From Deltaproteobacteria bacterium (lineage in GTDB: Bacteria > JAGRBM01 > JAHCIT01): a DNA stretch of 64,000 nucleotides. Where the stretch lies: assembly GCA_026129095.1 (NCBI GenBank), contig JAHCIT010000002.1, forward strand, positions 496,001 to 560,000, written 5' to 3'. How positions within the stretch are numbered: position 1 is the first letter of the stretch; each line of letters begins with the position of its first letter. The position numbers were made by a program, and so were the translations under genes. Positions 29,002 to 36,508 of the stretch are shown here, one piece after another. Below the pieces are notes generated by a model, which searched no databases, had not been told where the DNA came from, and was given only the letters and a program-made list of their open reading frames with translations.

Positions 29002-29879
29002 CGCCCGCCGCGAGACGGGAGGCGTGCGAGTTCGCGGAGAACGAGCACGGCCTTCCGGAGCGGCGGGCCTGCCGGCTGGTGCGCCAGTGGCGCAGCGTGC
29101 AGCGCTACCGGCCCCGGCCGAAAGACGACGGGCCGCTGAGGGAAAAACTCAGGGCGCTGGCGGCCGAGAGACGCCGGTGGGGTCACCGGCGGCTTCACCA
29201 GGTGCTCAGACGCGAGGGCTGGAGGGATAACCTGAAAAGGGTCGTGCGCGTCTACCGGGAGGAAAAGCTCCAGGTGAAGAGCCGCAAACGGAAGAAAGTG
29301 GCACGCGGTGAAAGGAAACCGCTCGAAGCGCCCGTGCGGGCGAACCAGAGATGGAGCATGGACTTCATGAGCGACACGCTGTGGGACGGACGGAGTATCC
29401 GGGTGCTGAACGTGGTGGACGACTTCACGCGGGAGGCACTGCCGTCGGAGACGGACACGTCGCTGCCGGGCCTCAGGGTGGCGCGGGTGCTGGACCGGCT
29501 GATCGCGGAACGGGGAAAACCGGAGGCGATTGTCTGCGACAACGGCCCGGAGTTCACCGGAACGGCCATGGACCAGTGGGCGTTCGAGAGCAAAGTCCGG
29601 CTGGCGTTCATCGAGCCGGGAAAGCCCGTCCAGAACGCCTTCGTGGAGAGTTTCAACGGACGGATGCGGGACGAGTGCCTGAACGAGAACTGGTGGGTGA
29701 GCCTGGAGGACGCCCGGGCGGGGATCGAAGCGTTCCGCCAGGACTACAACCGGAACCGCCCCCACGGATCGCTCGGCTGGAAGACGCCCAAGGAGTTCGC
29801 CGCTGGCTTGCCGCCCCTCGGGGCGGCAAGCCAGCCTGAAGGAAGCAAGATGTTCAACCCGCCGGAGATTTCAGTTTAG
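28995..29879 (+). CDS. IS3-family OrfB, DDE integrase/transposase domain
   Basis: Catalytic part of the transposase, 294 codons, made as an OrfAB fusion by frameshifting. It has an HTH-like N-terminal region (HRRLHQVLRREG) and the rve integrase core with the acidic triad Asp123 (WSMDF), Asp182 (VCDNGPEF) and Glu218 (NAFVESFNGRMRDEC), giving the DD(35)E spacing. RPHGSLGWKTPKEFA at the C-terminus is the usual family ending. No frameshift or stop interrupts the domain, so the element should be transposition-competent. Confidence 0.94.
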   Translation: MVTPAARREACEFAENEHGLPERRACRLVRQWRSVQRYRPRPKDDGPLREKLRALAAERRRWGHRRLHQVLRREGWRDNLKRVVRVYREEKLQVKSRKRKKVARGERKPLEAPVRANQRWSMDFMSDTLWDGRSIRVLNVVDDFTREALPSETDTSLPGLRVARVLDRLIAERGKPEAIVCDNGPEFTGTAMDQWAFESKVRLAFIEPGKPVQNAFVESFNGRMRDECLNENWWVSLEDARAGIEAFRQDYNRNRPHGSLGWKTPKEFAAGLPPLGAASQPEGSKMFNPPEISV

Positions 29880-29903
29880 TCCGGACCTAAAGTGGGGTAC
29901 GGG

Positions 29904-31325
29904 TCAGCTGCCCAGAATACGTTGCTTGATGATTTCCAGCTGGTGCTGGAAGTTATCGTCATTCTCACGACGGAATTTCATCTGGTCCACCGCATACATC
30001 ACAGTAGTATGGTCTTTACCGCCAAAGGCAGTACCAATCATCGGAAAGCTGGCGTCAGTCAATTCACGGCACATGTACATCGCGACCTGCCGGGCCAGCG
30101 CCAGATGGCGGAACCGCCGACGTGAAAGGATCTCCTCGTAAGATACGTCATAGTAGGTGGATACCTGGCGGATAATGGCCTCGATGGTTGGCTTCCGAGG
30201 CAGCTCGACAACAACGGGCCTGAAAAGTGGCGCGATCCGGTCCAGTGACGGTGCTTCCCGGGTCATTGAACAGTGGGCAATCACCTTGGTGAGCGAACCC
30301 TCCAGTTCACGCATGTGGACACCACAATGCTTGGCCAGAAACAGCATCACGTCATCAGGCATGTGAAACCGGTATTCATCGGCCTTTGCCTTGAGAATGG
30401 CCAGCTTGGTTTCGATATCCGGGGGCTTCACATCTGCGGTCAGGCCCCACTCGAACCGGCTGATGATTCGCTCCTCAATGCCTTTCAGCTCGTCAGGGTG
30501 CTTGTCACAGGTGAGTACGATCTGCTTGTTGGCCGAGTAAAGCTCGTCGAAGACATGGAAAAACTCGTTCTGCGTGGCGTCCTTGTCGGCAATGAACTGG
30601 ATGTCGTCAATCAGCAGCAGATCGCATTCGTGCCTGTAAAGACGGCGAAGTTCCTCGGTACGGCGTGTTTGCAGCGCGGTAATCACGTCGTTGGTGAAGT
30701 CCTCGCCAGACGCATAGACCACGCGCATCTTGGGCGACAGTTTCAGGAGTTCGTGGCCGATGGCGTTCAGCAGGTGCGTTTTGCCGAGCCCGACGCCGCC
30801 GTAAATGAACAGGGGGTTATAGGCCAGCCGTGTCATCATCGAGGAGGAGCGCGAGCCGTCGGCCACGGCTTTGGCGGCTGCATGCGCAAACTGGTTGCCG
30901 TTGCCGACGATGTAACGGTCGAACGTAAAATGGTCGATCAGCCGGCGCCGCATCAGGCGGTGACGGGGCGGGTCGTTCCGTGTGCTGTCCGGAGCCGGTT
31001 GCACAGATGGGCTGGGTAGTGTGCCGGTGGTCGATGGAGCATTAAGTGACGAATCGCCCGAGGAGCCGTTTTGCGGAACGAAATTGATACGCACGTCGAG
31101 TTCGGTGCGGCCAGCTGTTTCTGTAACAACGTTCCGGATCAGGGGCAGGATGTCGGAACTTTCTATCTCTTTTTTGGCGATCTGGTTGGGTGTCTCCAGC
31201 ACGAGCAAACGATCATCACTTTCTGGTGAGACCTTCAGCGGTTTGATCCACATATTAAAGCGATGGTTATCCAGGGATTGCAGCAAACGCTCGCGTGAAT
31301 CGTGCCAAACCTGTTCCTGTTTCAT
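29904..31325 (-). CDS. dnaA: chromosomal replication initiator protein DnaA
   Basis: Binds DnaA boxes and opens the origin. It has 473 residues: domain I (HRFNMWIKPLKV, about 21-32, contacts DnaB), a Ser/Pro/Thr-rich linker (85-125), the AAA+ domain III from DHFTFDRYIVGNGNQFAHAA with Walker A GGVGLGKT at 176-183 and Walker B LLIDDIQFI, and domain IV with the box-reading GGKDHTTVMYAVDQM. The last codons read ATT CTG GGC AGC TGA; the TGA is the first three bases of the IS inverted repeat. Removing the IS and one GCTG restores AGC TAG, so the encoded protein is unchanged. Start is ATG at 31325, next to the likely origin. Confidence 0.98.
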   Translation of the reverse strand: MKQEQVWHDSRERLLQSLDNHRFNMWIKPLKVSPESDDRLLVLETPNQIAKKEIESSDILPLIRNVVTETAGRTELDVRINFVPQNGSSGDSSLNAPSTTGTLPSPSVQPAPDSTRNDPPRHRLMRRRLIDHFTFDRYIVGNGNQFAHAAAKAVADGSRSSSMMTRLAYNPLFIYGGVGLGKTHLLNAIGHELLKLSPKMRVVYASGEDFTNDVITALQTRRTEELRRLYRHECDLLLIDDIQFIADKDATQNEFFHVFDELYSANKQIVLTCDKHPDELKGIEERIISRFEWGLTADVKPPDIETKLAILKAKADEYRFHMPDDVMLFLAKHCGVHMRELEGSLTKVIAHCSMTREAPSLDRIAPLFRPVVVELPRKPTIEAIIRQVSTYYDVSYEEILSRRRFRHLALARQVAMYMCRELTDASFPMIGTAFGGKDHTTVMYAVDQMKFRRENDDNFQHQLEIIKQRILGS

Positions 31326-31985
31326 TCTGCCCTCTCAAGAATGTGCTCAGGTGATCAGCAATTACCCACAGCTTTTCCCGGCCGGTGGATAACTCATCAA
31401 GCAGTAACGCTTTGGAGATGCTACAAGAGCATCTAACCAATTGAATTTTTTGGCAAAATTCCCTTCTTCACCAGCCGGGCACCTACTCCCGGCTGGGTCC
31501 GAATCAGCCCTTCAACTTGTTACGGGTTGTCCCCGTGACCACCAAGGTTGGAAAAACTATAGTCGGCTCTTGTGTAACTTCAACGGCACACCAAATAAGA
31601 ATTATAACCTGCTAAAATTACAGGAGAAAAACCGGGCAAACAACGACACACATTTCCACAGGAAATTCCCCCAATACTGTGGAAAACCAGCCAACTCATT
31701 GAAATCAAACTGGAAATGGTCTTTCTGGCAAAACTGTTGGTAACTCTGCAAACAATAAATCCAATGTTATTAATAACTTGGCCCGATATCTCGGCGGCCT
31801 GTTGTGTACAACAACCGGAAATGAAACGGATTTGGTACATATAGGCTTTTCTGACTTCTCCACATTGCCCTATCGGTACGGAAATTATCTTAGGGAAGAC
31901 GGGTTTCGCCTCTGGCCGTGCAAGCGTGTTATCACAGGCTGGTAAGAGGTTTTGACCGTTATTTCCTGACAGGAGTTGTGCACCC
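31326..31985. other. probable replication origin region (oriC)
   Basis: A 660-base, AT-rich, gene-free stretch between dnaA and psd. It holds DnaA-box-like 9-mers, each one base from TTATCCACA: TTACCCACA (31362-31370, plus), TTATCCACC (31384-31392, minus), TTTTCCACA (31679-31687, minus) and TTCTCCACA (31856-31864, plus). The run ATAAATCCAATGTTATTAAT (31755-31774) is a candidate unwinding element. The switch of gene polarity, dnaA next door and two parS sites nearby support the call. No exact TTATCCACA was found, so the boundaries are open. Confidence 0.65.
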
Positions 31986-32822
31986 ATGAGCCCCGTACTG
32001 CAGGGATTCATACCGCAGAGACTGCTTTCATCTTTTCTCGGCTGGATGGGGCATGTTCGGCGTCCGCGGTGGCTAGTGCACCGTTTTGTCGTGTGGTTTG
32101 CGCGGCACTACGGTGTCAATCTGGAAGAAGCCGAACACCCCATCGGACACTACGAATCATTTACCAGCTTTTTTACCAGGCGGCTGAAGCCGGGGCTGAG
32201 ACGGTTTCCGGATGCTCCGCAGGCCATTGGTTCCCCGGCCGACGGTACGGTGGCGGCAAGCGGAGTTGTGACGGCAGGCCGCGCCATCCAGGCCAAGGGG
32301 ATCGACTACCGTCTTGAGGATCTTCTCTGCGACCGGGAGCTGGCCGGTGCGTTCGAAGGCGGCACTTATAGGACAATCTACCTTTCACCTAAAGATTACC
32401 ATCGTGTTCATGCACCCTGTTCTGGTGTCCTGCGGCGGCGAATCCATGGTGGCGGCAGGCTCTTTTCCGTGTCAGCGAGCACCGTCGCACAAGTGCCCAA
32501 CATTTTTGCCGGTAATGAGCGCGTGGTCCTGGAGTTTGACGACGGTTCCAACGGCCGGTGGATGATCGTGCTTGTTGGTGCGCTGGTCGTTGGCGGCATT
32601 GAAACCGTCTGGGAGGGAACTGTGAACCCGCTCCGGAAAGGTATGAAATCGGACCGGGTATTCGAGGGGATGATCAGGGTCAGCCGGGGCGATGAAATAG
32701 GCCTGTTCCGTGCCGGTTCCACGGTGATCTGTTTTTGGCAGAAGGGACGGGTCCGGCTGGAACCGTTCGGCGACAACGCGCCGGTGAAGCTGGGGGAAAC
32801 GATCGGGGAGCGGGATGTGTGA
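31986..32822 (+). CDS. psd: phosphatidylserine decarboxylase proenzyme
   Basis: Converts phosphatidylserine to phosphatidylethanolamine at the inner membrane. It has 278 residues. The proenzyme cuts itself before a serine that becomes the pyruvoyl group: the motif is AGST with Ser245 (FRAGSTVI), where most relatives have LGST or FGST. The supporting Asp (SPADGTV) and His (YHRVHAPCSG) of the self-processing triad are present. The N-terminus (FTSFFTRRLKPGLR) is typical. The ATG has AGGAG about 11 bases upstream. It is the first gene right of the origin and transcribed away from it. Confidence 0.95.
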   Translation: MSPVLQGFIPQRLLSSFLGWMGHVRRPRWLVHRFVVWFARHYGVNLEEAEHPIGHYESFTSFFTRRLKPGLRRFPDAPQAIGSPADGTVAASGVVTAGRAIQAKGIDYRLEDLLCDRELAGAFEGGTYRTIYLSPKDYHRVHAPCSGVLRRRIHGGGRLFSVSASTVAQVPNIFAGNERVVLEFDDGSNGRWMIVLVGALVVGGIETVWEGTVNPLRKGMKSDRVFEGMIRVSRGDEIGLFRAGSTVICFWQKGRVRLEPFGDNAPVKLGETIGERDV

Positions 32823-32848
32823 TAACATAAAAGTAGTTGATGTTTATG

Positions 32849-33640
32849 TTATCTATTCCTCCGCTGCTTCTTTTCCTGTATGCCCGACATACCGAACCGG
32901 CGGTCCAGCTCTCCCCACATGTCCGTAAGAGGAATACCGGCACCTTCCAGCACAACAAGGAAGTGATACAGGACATCTGCCGCCTCATAGATGACGGCGG
33001 CTTTTGTCTGTGAGGCTGTCCGGGTGTGCGCCTTGCCCTTCCCTGCCTTTTCGAGATCTGCCGTGGCGAGCAGTAGCTCGCTTGCCTCTTCGAGCAGCTT
33101 TTTCCCGCGCTTTTCAGCTGACTGGGACAACAGTTTCGCCGTATAGCTGGAATCCGGCTTTGCCGTGCGCCGCGTGCGAATAGTCCGTAGAAGTTCAAAC
33201 AGGACGCGTGAGTTTGCACGGGCAGGAGATTTTCCAAATGGCGCCGTCTGATAAAAGCAGGTGGGTGCCCCCGTGTGACAGGCAACGCCTGTCTGGTCCA
33301 CGCGAGCTATCAGCGTATCGCCGTCGCAGTCGAGTTCGAGCGACTCAATGCGCTGGACATGGCCGGTTGTCCCGCCTTTTTTCCAGAGTGACCCGCGCGA
33401 ACGGGACCAGAAATGTGTAAAGCCGGTCTTGATAGCCAGCTCCAGGGCGCGCCTGTTCGCCCAGGCGAGCATGAGCAGTTCACCAGTCTCACGATCGACG
33501 ACAGCCACCGGCACAAGGCCTTTCTCGTCGAACCGGACACGGGCAATGAGCTTGGCGGGGCGGATTCGCTCCGGGGGTGGTGCCTTTGGTGGTATGTTTT
33601 TCCGGGCAGGGGTTTTGGGTGCTGTTTTTACGGCAGGCAT
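32849..33640 (-). CDS. hisI: bifunctional phosphoribosyl-AMP cyclohydrolase / phosphoribosyl-ATP pyrophosphatase
   Basis: Carries out steps two and three of histidine synthesis. The HisI part (about 30-130) has MLAWANRRALELAIKTGFTHFWSRSRGSLWKKG, then LELDCDGDTLIARVDQTGVACHTGAPTCFY with the metal-binding Asp and Cys residues. The HisE part (about 160-250) has KRGKKLLEEASELLLATAD and YEAADVLYHFLVVLEGAGIP. The ATG at 33640 is used; AGGAG lies 14 bases before it. The first 28 residues are a Lys/Pro/Ala-rich extension unlike most homologues. The gene runs opposite to hisF although their products act in one pathway, so the 220 bases between carry two divergent promoters, a parS site and a palindrome. 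Confidence 0.94.
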   Translation of the reverse strand: MPAVKTAPKTPARKNIPPKAPPPERIRPAKLIARVRFDEKGLVPVAVVDRETGELLMLAWANRRALELAIKTGFTHFWSRSRGSLWKKGGTTGHVQRIESLELDCDGDTLIARVDQTGVACHTGAPTCFYQTAPFGKSPARANSRVLFELLRTIRTRRTAKPDSSYTAKLLSQSAEKRGKKLLEEASELLLATADLEKAGKGKAHTRTASQTKAAVIYEAADVLYHFLVVLEGAGIPLTDMWGELDRRFGMSGIQEKKQRRNR

Positions 33641-33727
33641 CGTGACGAGACGGGCTCCTTTCCTGTCCTTCGTCAGAAACAGGAACGGGTGAGTATACAC
33701 GCACATCAGGGAATTTGGTTGGAGCGG

Positions 33728-33743
33728 TGTTCCACGTGGAACA
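33728..33743. promoter_or_regulatory. parS centromere site 1 (ParB-binding)
   Basis: TGTTCCACGTGGAACA, a perfect 16-base palindrome matching the bacterial parS consensus TGTTNCACGTGNAACA at every position. It is in the hisIE-hisF gap, 2.4 kb from the dnaA start. Confidence 0.92.
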
Positions 33744-33796
33744 ATGAGCAGATAAAAGACTGAAAAAGCTGCAATCAGGCCTTTACCCCGCCCTGC

Positions 33797-33820
33797 CCGT
33801 CTCCCATTAATGGGAGACGG
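33797..33820. promoter_or_regulatory. 24-base perfect palindrome upstream of hisF
   Basis: Each half is CCGTCTCCCATT (and complement) with no spacer. It ends 41 bases before the hisF start and 53 bases after parS site 1. No T tract and no gene reads into it as a terminator, so an operator is more likely. Confidence 0.55.
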
Positions 33821-33861
33821 CTATCCGGTAACGGTGGACGGGAACACGAGGGAAACACGCG

Positions 33862-34641
33862 TTGCTTGCCAAGCGGATTATTCCCTGCCTGGACGTAAAG
33901 GACGGGCGGGTCGTCAAAGGGGTCAACTTCGTCAATCTCCGGGATGCCGGCGACCCGGTCGAAATTGCCAGGGCCTATAACGACCAGCGAGCCGACGAAC
34001 TGTGCTTTCTCGACATCACCGCTTCCCATGAGGCCCGTGACATCATGTTGGATGTGGTCCGGCGGACCGCGGAAACAGTATTCATGCCGCTTACTGTGGG
34101 CGGCGGCGTCCGGACCATTGAGGATATCCGGAAACTGCTGGAAGCCGGCGCCGATAAAGTTTCAATCAATACGGCTGCCGTGGATCGGCCGGCGCTGGTG
34201 GAGGAAGCCGCACTCGCCTTCGGCTCCCAAGCGATTGTTGTGGCCGTGGACGCCCGGCGGGTGACGGATTCCGACGCACCCCGCTGGGAAGTATTTACGC
34301 ACGGAGGTCGCCGGGAAACAGGTCTCGATGCGGTCACCTGGGCTTGGGAGATGGCCCGCCGGGGGGCAGGGGAGATACTGCTTACCAGCATGGATCGGGA
34401 TGGCACCGGTGAGGGGTATGACATCGGGCTTACCCGTGCGGTGGTGAAGGCGGTACCGGTACCGGTGATAGCCTCCGGCGGGGTGGGTAAGGTGGAGCAC
34501 TTCTATGAGGGGCTTGCCGAGGCAGGGGCCGATGGAGCCCTGGCGGCGGGGGTTTTTCATTTCGGCCAGCTTACGATTGGCCAGGTCCGGGCCTATTTAA
34601 GAAAGAATGGCGTTCCGGTCCGCCACGATCCGCGACTATAG
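33862..34641 (+). CDS. hisF: imidazole glycerol phosphate synthase, cyclase subunit
   Basis: With HisH makes imidazole glycerol phosphate and AICAR in histidine synthesis. The (beta/alpha)8 barrel has 259 residues with both catalytic aspartates, Asp11 ([12 protein letters not shown]) and Asp130 (VVAVDARR), and the phosphate-binding loops VGGGVRT and ASGGVGK. Start is TTG at 33862 with GAGGGA 9 bases upstream. hisH and hisA, the usual partners, are not next to it. The gene is bracketed by the two parS sites. Confidence 0.96.
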   Translation: MLAKRIIPCLDVKDGRVVKGVNFVNLRDAGDPVEIARAYNDQRADELCFLDITASHEARDIMLDVVRRTAETVFMPLTVGGGVRTIEDIRKLLEAGADKVSINTAAVDRPALVEEAALAFGSQAIVVAVDARRVTDSDAPRWEVFTHGGRRETGLDAVTWAWEMARRGAGEILLTSMDRDGTGEGYDIGLTRAVVKAVPVPVIASGGVGKVEHFYEGLAEAGADGALAAGVFHFGQLTIGQVRAYLRKNGVPVRHDPRL

Positions 34642-34698
34642 CTATAATTGGCGGGGCCGCCACGGTTCACCACGCCTTGCCACGCTTCAACCAGGGTA

Positions 34699-34714
34699 TG
34701 TTCCACGTGGAACA
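34699..34714. promoter_or_regulatory. parS centromere site 2 (ParB-binding)
   Basis: A second exact TGTTCCACGTGGAACA, 971 bases from the first and 57 bases past the hisF stop. The rest of the 215-base gap to 34857 has an imperfect stem-loop at 34753-34774 (CTGGAGCCC/GGGGTCCAG) that may end the hisF transcript. Confidence 0.92.
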
Positions 34715-34856
34715 CGGCTTTGACCTGACTGTGGAAGGTCAAAAACTGACGACTGGAGCCCTTTCGGGGTCCAGCCGTCTTCTGCAAGCGGCCTCGCTTA
34801 AGAGTTGGTCCTTTTCCGGTCCTTCAGTTCCTTCTGTCCCACATCTTTATTTTTTC

Positions 34857-35246
34857 TTACTTCCGGACCAGATACAGGGACTCTTCAGCGGTGTCGCCAT
34901 CCAGAACAATGGCATTGGGGCCGAGCCTGGAGATCCGGTACGTTCCCGTAAGCGGTCCCGAGAGCTCGACGAGGTCATCATTCAGCCGGACTACGGAACC
35001 GTTTTCGGCTCCTCGGCGGCTGATCTTTTCAACGGTAAAACGAGAGATATTCAGGGCGAAGCTGTCAGCGGCGACCACCCGGCCTGAGGTAGTGGACTCC
35101 ATCACCTGGACTTCCCATTGGCCCGAAATATCGCTTCGGCCTGTGTAAAGCGCAGCCTGCGCTCCGGTGAAAATTCCAAGTCCCAAGGCAGCTGCGGCAA
35201 TGCCGGCGGCTCCAAGCTGGCGAACCCTTTTTCCATCGCGGATCAT
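34857..35246 (-). CDS. small secreted or membrane-anchored protein, unknown family
   Basis: Protein of 129 residues. The N-terminus (MIRDGKRVRQLGAAGIAAAALGLGIFTGAQAA) is a positively charged start plus hydrophobic core with an AQA-A cleavage motif, so export through Sec is likely. The mature 95 residues look beta-rich, resembling small lipocalin-like or META-type stress domains: DISGQWEVQVMES, SFALNISRFTVEKI, VVRLNDDLVELSG, TYRISRLGPNAIVLDG. No family is recognised with confidence. ATG at 35246 is chosen because AGGAGG stands 9 bases upstream, so the longer frame to 35306 is unlikely. Confidence 0.65.
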   Translation of the reverse strand: MIRDGKRVRQLGAAGIAAAALGLGIFTGAQAALYTGRSDISGQWEVQVMESTTSGRVVAADSFALNISRFTVEKISRRGAENGSVVRLNDDLVELSGPLTGTYRISRLGPNAIVLDGDTAEESLYLVRK

Positions 35247-35430
35247 GACATGCGCCTCCTGAAAATGGCGTCCTGAACTGCCATGAATACGCACAGGCCA
35301 TGCCATTGGGGAAAGGCAGGGGTATAAGCAATGCTAGTAGACGGTAACTACTGGAGAATTCGCCTGTGGACAGAGAGGTGGAAACGAATTAGCAGGCGCC
35401 GATAATTCTCATTCTGAGGCGGAATGAAAT

Positions 35431-35459
35431 CCCAAATTGAGATGGAATCTCAACTTGGG
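35431..35459 (-). terminator. long stem-loop between TPR lipoprotein and small secreted protein
   Basis: CCCAAATTGAGAT (35431-35443) pairs with ATCTCAACTTGGG (35447-35459) at 12 of 13 positions around a 3-base loop. On the minus strand it is followed by ATTTCATT. It lies about 80 bases after the stop of the TPR gene; likely an intrinsic terminator. The remaining bases of the 295-base gap 35247-35541 show no gene. Confidence 0.5.
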
Positions 35460-35541
35460 AATCGGTGGAGAATCCGAGTTATGTATTTTTGTGGTGGCAT
35501 TCCCACAGGCCAGGATTATGGATCCCGGACGAAAACGACGC

Positions 35542-36462
35542 TCAGGGCTGTGGCGCCTGGCGGTTCTTGGGATGGTTGGGGTGATCCTCGGGCCACTCTA
35601 TAAGCGGAGGCGGCTCCGTGGCGCGTGGCCGCCGGGGACGTTTGGGTGGTGCGGCGTCAGCAGGAGGTGTTTCAGCTTCCGGAACCGGAGAGGGGGGCGG
35701 CGGTGCCGGTTCTGGCTCTGGGGGTGGAGGCAGTACGGGTTCGGACGGGGCAGTTTCGGCTGGCGGTGGCTGGTAACGCACCAGAGCCCTTTCGCCTTCT
35801 TTCATCACCGAATTGATCTCTTCCTGCGTGAGACCCATCTCCTTCAACGCTTCTTGGGCAGAATGACGCCACCGGACGGCATCCCGGCCAACGGGCGGAA
35901 GGGTGAGATATTTGAGAAAGGCATAGATCGATTCTGGCTGCCGGCGAAGGCTCTGAAGTGCACGGCCCATGTTGTACCAAGTATCGGCGTAGTCGGGTTT
36001 CAGTTCGAGTGCCTTTTGGTACTGGACCAAGGCATCGTCCACTTTCGCCTTTTCGTGATAAACGGAACCAATGTTGTAGTAGATAGACGGGATTGTCGGA
36101 TCGAGGGCAAACGCCTTTTCGTACTGTTCCATGGCTGCATCGAGTTCGCCGCTGTCGTCCAGTGCTGTGCCGAGCATATTGTAATAATTTGCGTTATTTG
36201 GATCGAGTTCGATCGCCTTGCGGTAATGGTACAAAGACAGCTTGAACTGTCGGTCTTCCTGGAGGGCGCGGGCCAGTTCGGCATGGACAACAGGGCTGGC
36301 GGGATTGTCGACAACCTTGTCCTGGCGGGCTCGGATCACCCGCCGACGGTCGGCTGAACTCATCTCGTAGAGCGGACCTTTCGGCAGGCAGCCGGAAATG
36401 GAAACCGCCAGAAGCGAAAAGCAGAGGAAGGTTGCAGTTTTTCGAGAGAGCGGGTTCAGCAC
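35542..36462 (-). CDS. TPR-repeat lipoprotein with proline-rich tail
   Basis: Protein of 306 residues. A lipoprotein signal (VLNPLSRKTATFLCFSLLAVSISGC) sets the lipidated Cys at about 25. There are three to four tetratricopeptide repeats from about 60 to 200 (YYNMLGTALDDSGELDAAMEQYEKAFALDP; YYNIGSVYHEKAKVDDALVQYQKALELKP). The last 85 residues are very rich in Pro, Glu and Ala (PPPPEPEPAPPPPSPVPEAE) and basic at the end, probably spanning the periplasm. The start is GTG at 36462, chosen because AAAGG precedes it and the signal peptide then begins at once. Related TPR lipoproteins often serve in envelope assembly or pili; the exact job is unknown. Confidence 0.75.
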   Translation of the reverse strand: MLNPLSRKTATFLCFSLLAVSISGCLPKGPLYEMSSADRRRVIRARQDKVVDNPASPVVHAELARALQEDRQFKLSLYHYRKAIELDPNNANYYNMLGTALDDSGELDAAMEQYEKAFALDPTIPSIYYNIGSVYHEKAKVDDALVQYQKALELKPDYADTWYNMGRALQSLRRQPESIYAFLKYLTLPPVGRDAVRWRHSAQEALKEMGLTQEEINSVMKEGERALVRYQPPPAETAPSEPVLPPPPEPEPAPPPPSPVPEAETPPADAAPPKRPRRPRATEPPPLIEWPEDHPNHPKNRQAPQP

Positions 36463-36508
36463 AGTGGCCTTTAGTGTAAACGAACCGGGCGCCGGTTGCG
36501 CAAGGAAT

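Larger units (their letters stand above)
28630..29906 (+). mobile_element. complete IS3-family insertion sequence (IS407-like group)
   Basis: A 1277-bp element. Left end TGACCCGCACCC... at 28630 and the complementary right end ...GGGTACGGGTCA at 29906 form imperfect inverted repeats of about 46 bases, with shared blocks TGACCCG, ACCC, GGTCCG and TAAACTGAAAT. It carries orfA and orfB overlapping in -1 frame with a slippery heptamer. It is flanked by the 4-base duplication GCTG (28626-28629 and 29907-29910). Four-base duplications and this OrfA opening (SRFSEEQIIGVLKEHEAG) fit the IS407 branch of the family. Ends, frames and duplication are all intact, so the copy is probably recent and potentially active. 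Its GC content is clearly higher than the flanking spacer. Confidence 0.93.

Noticed and set aside
29904-31325. dnaA disrupted by the IS
   Set aside because: The element enters at the stop codon and the reconstructed end gives the same last residue, so the gene is intact.
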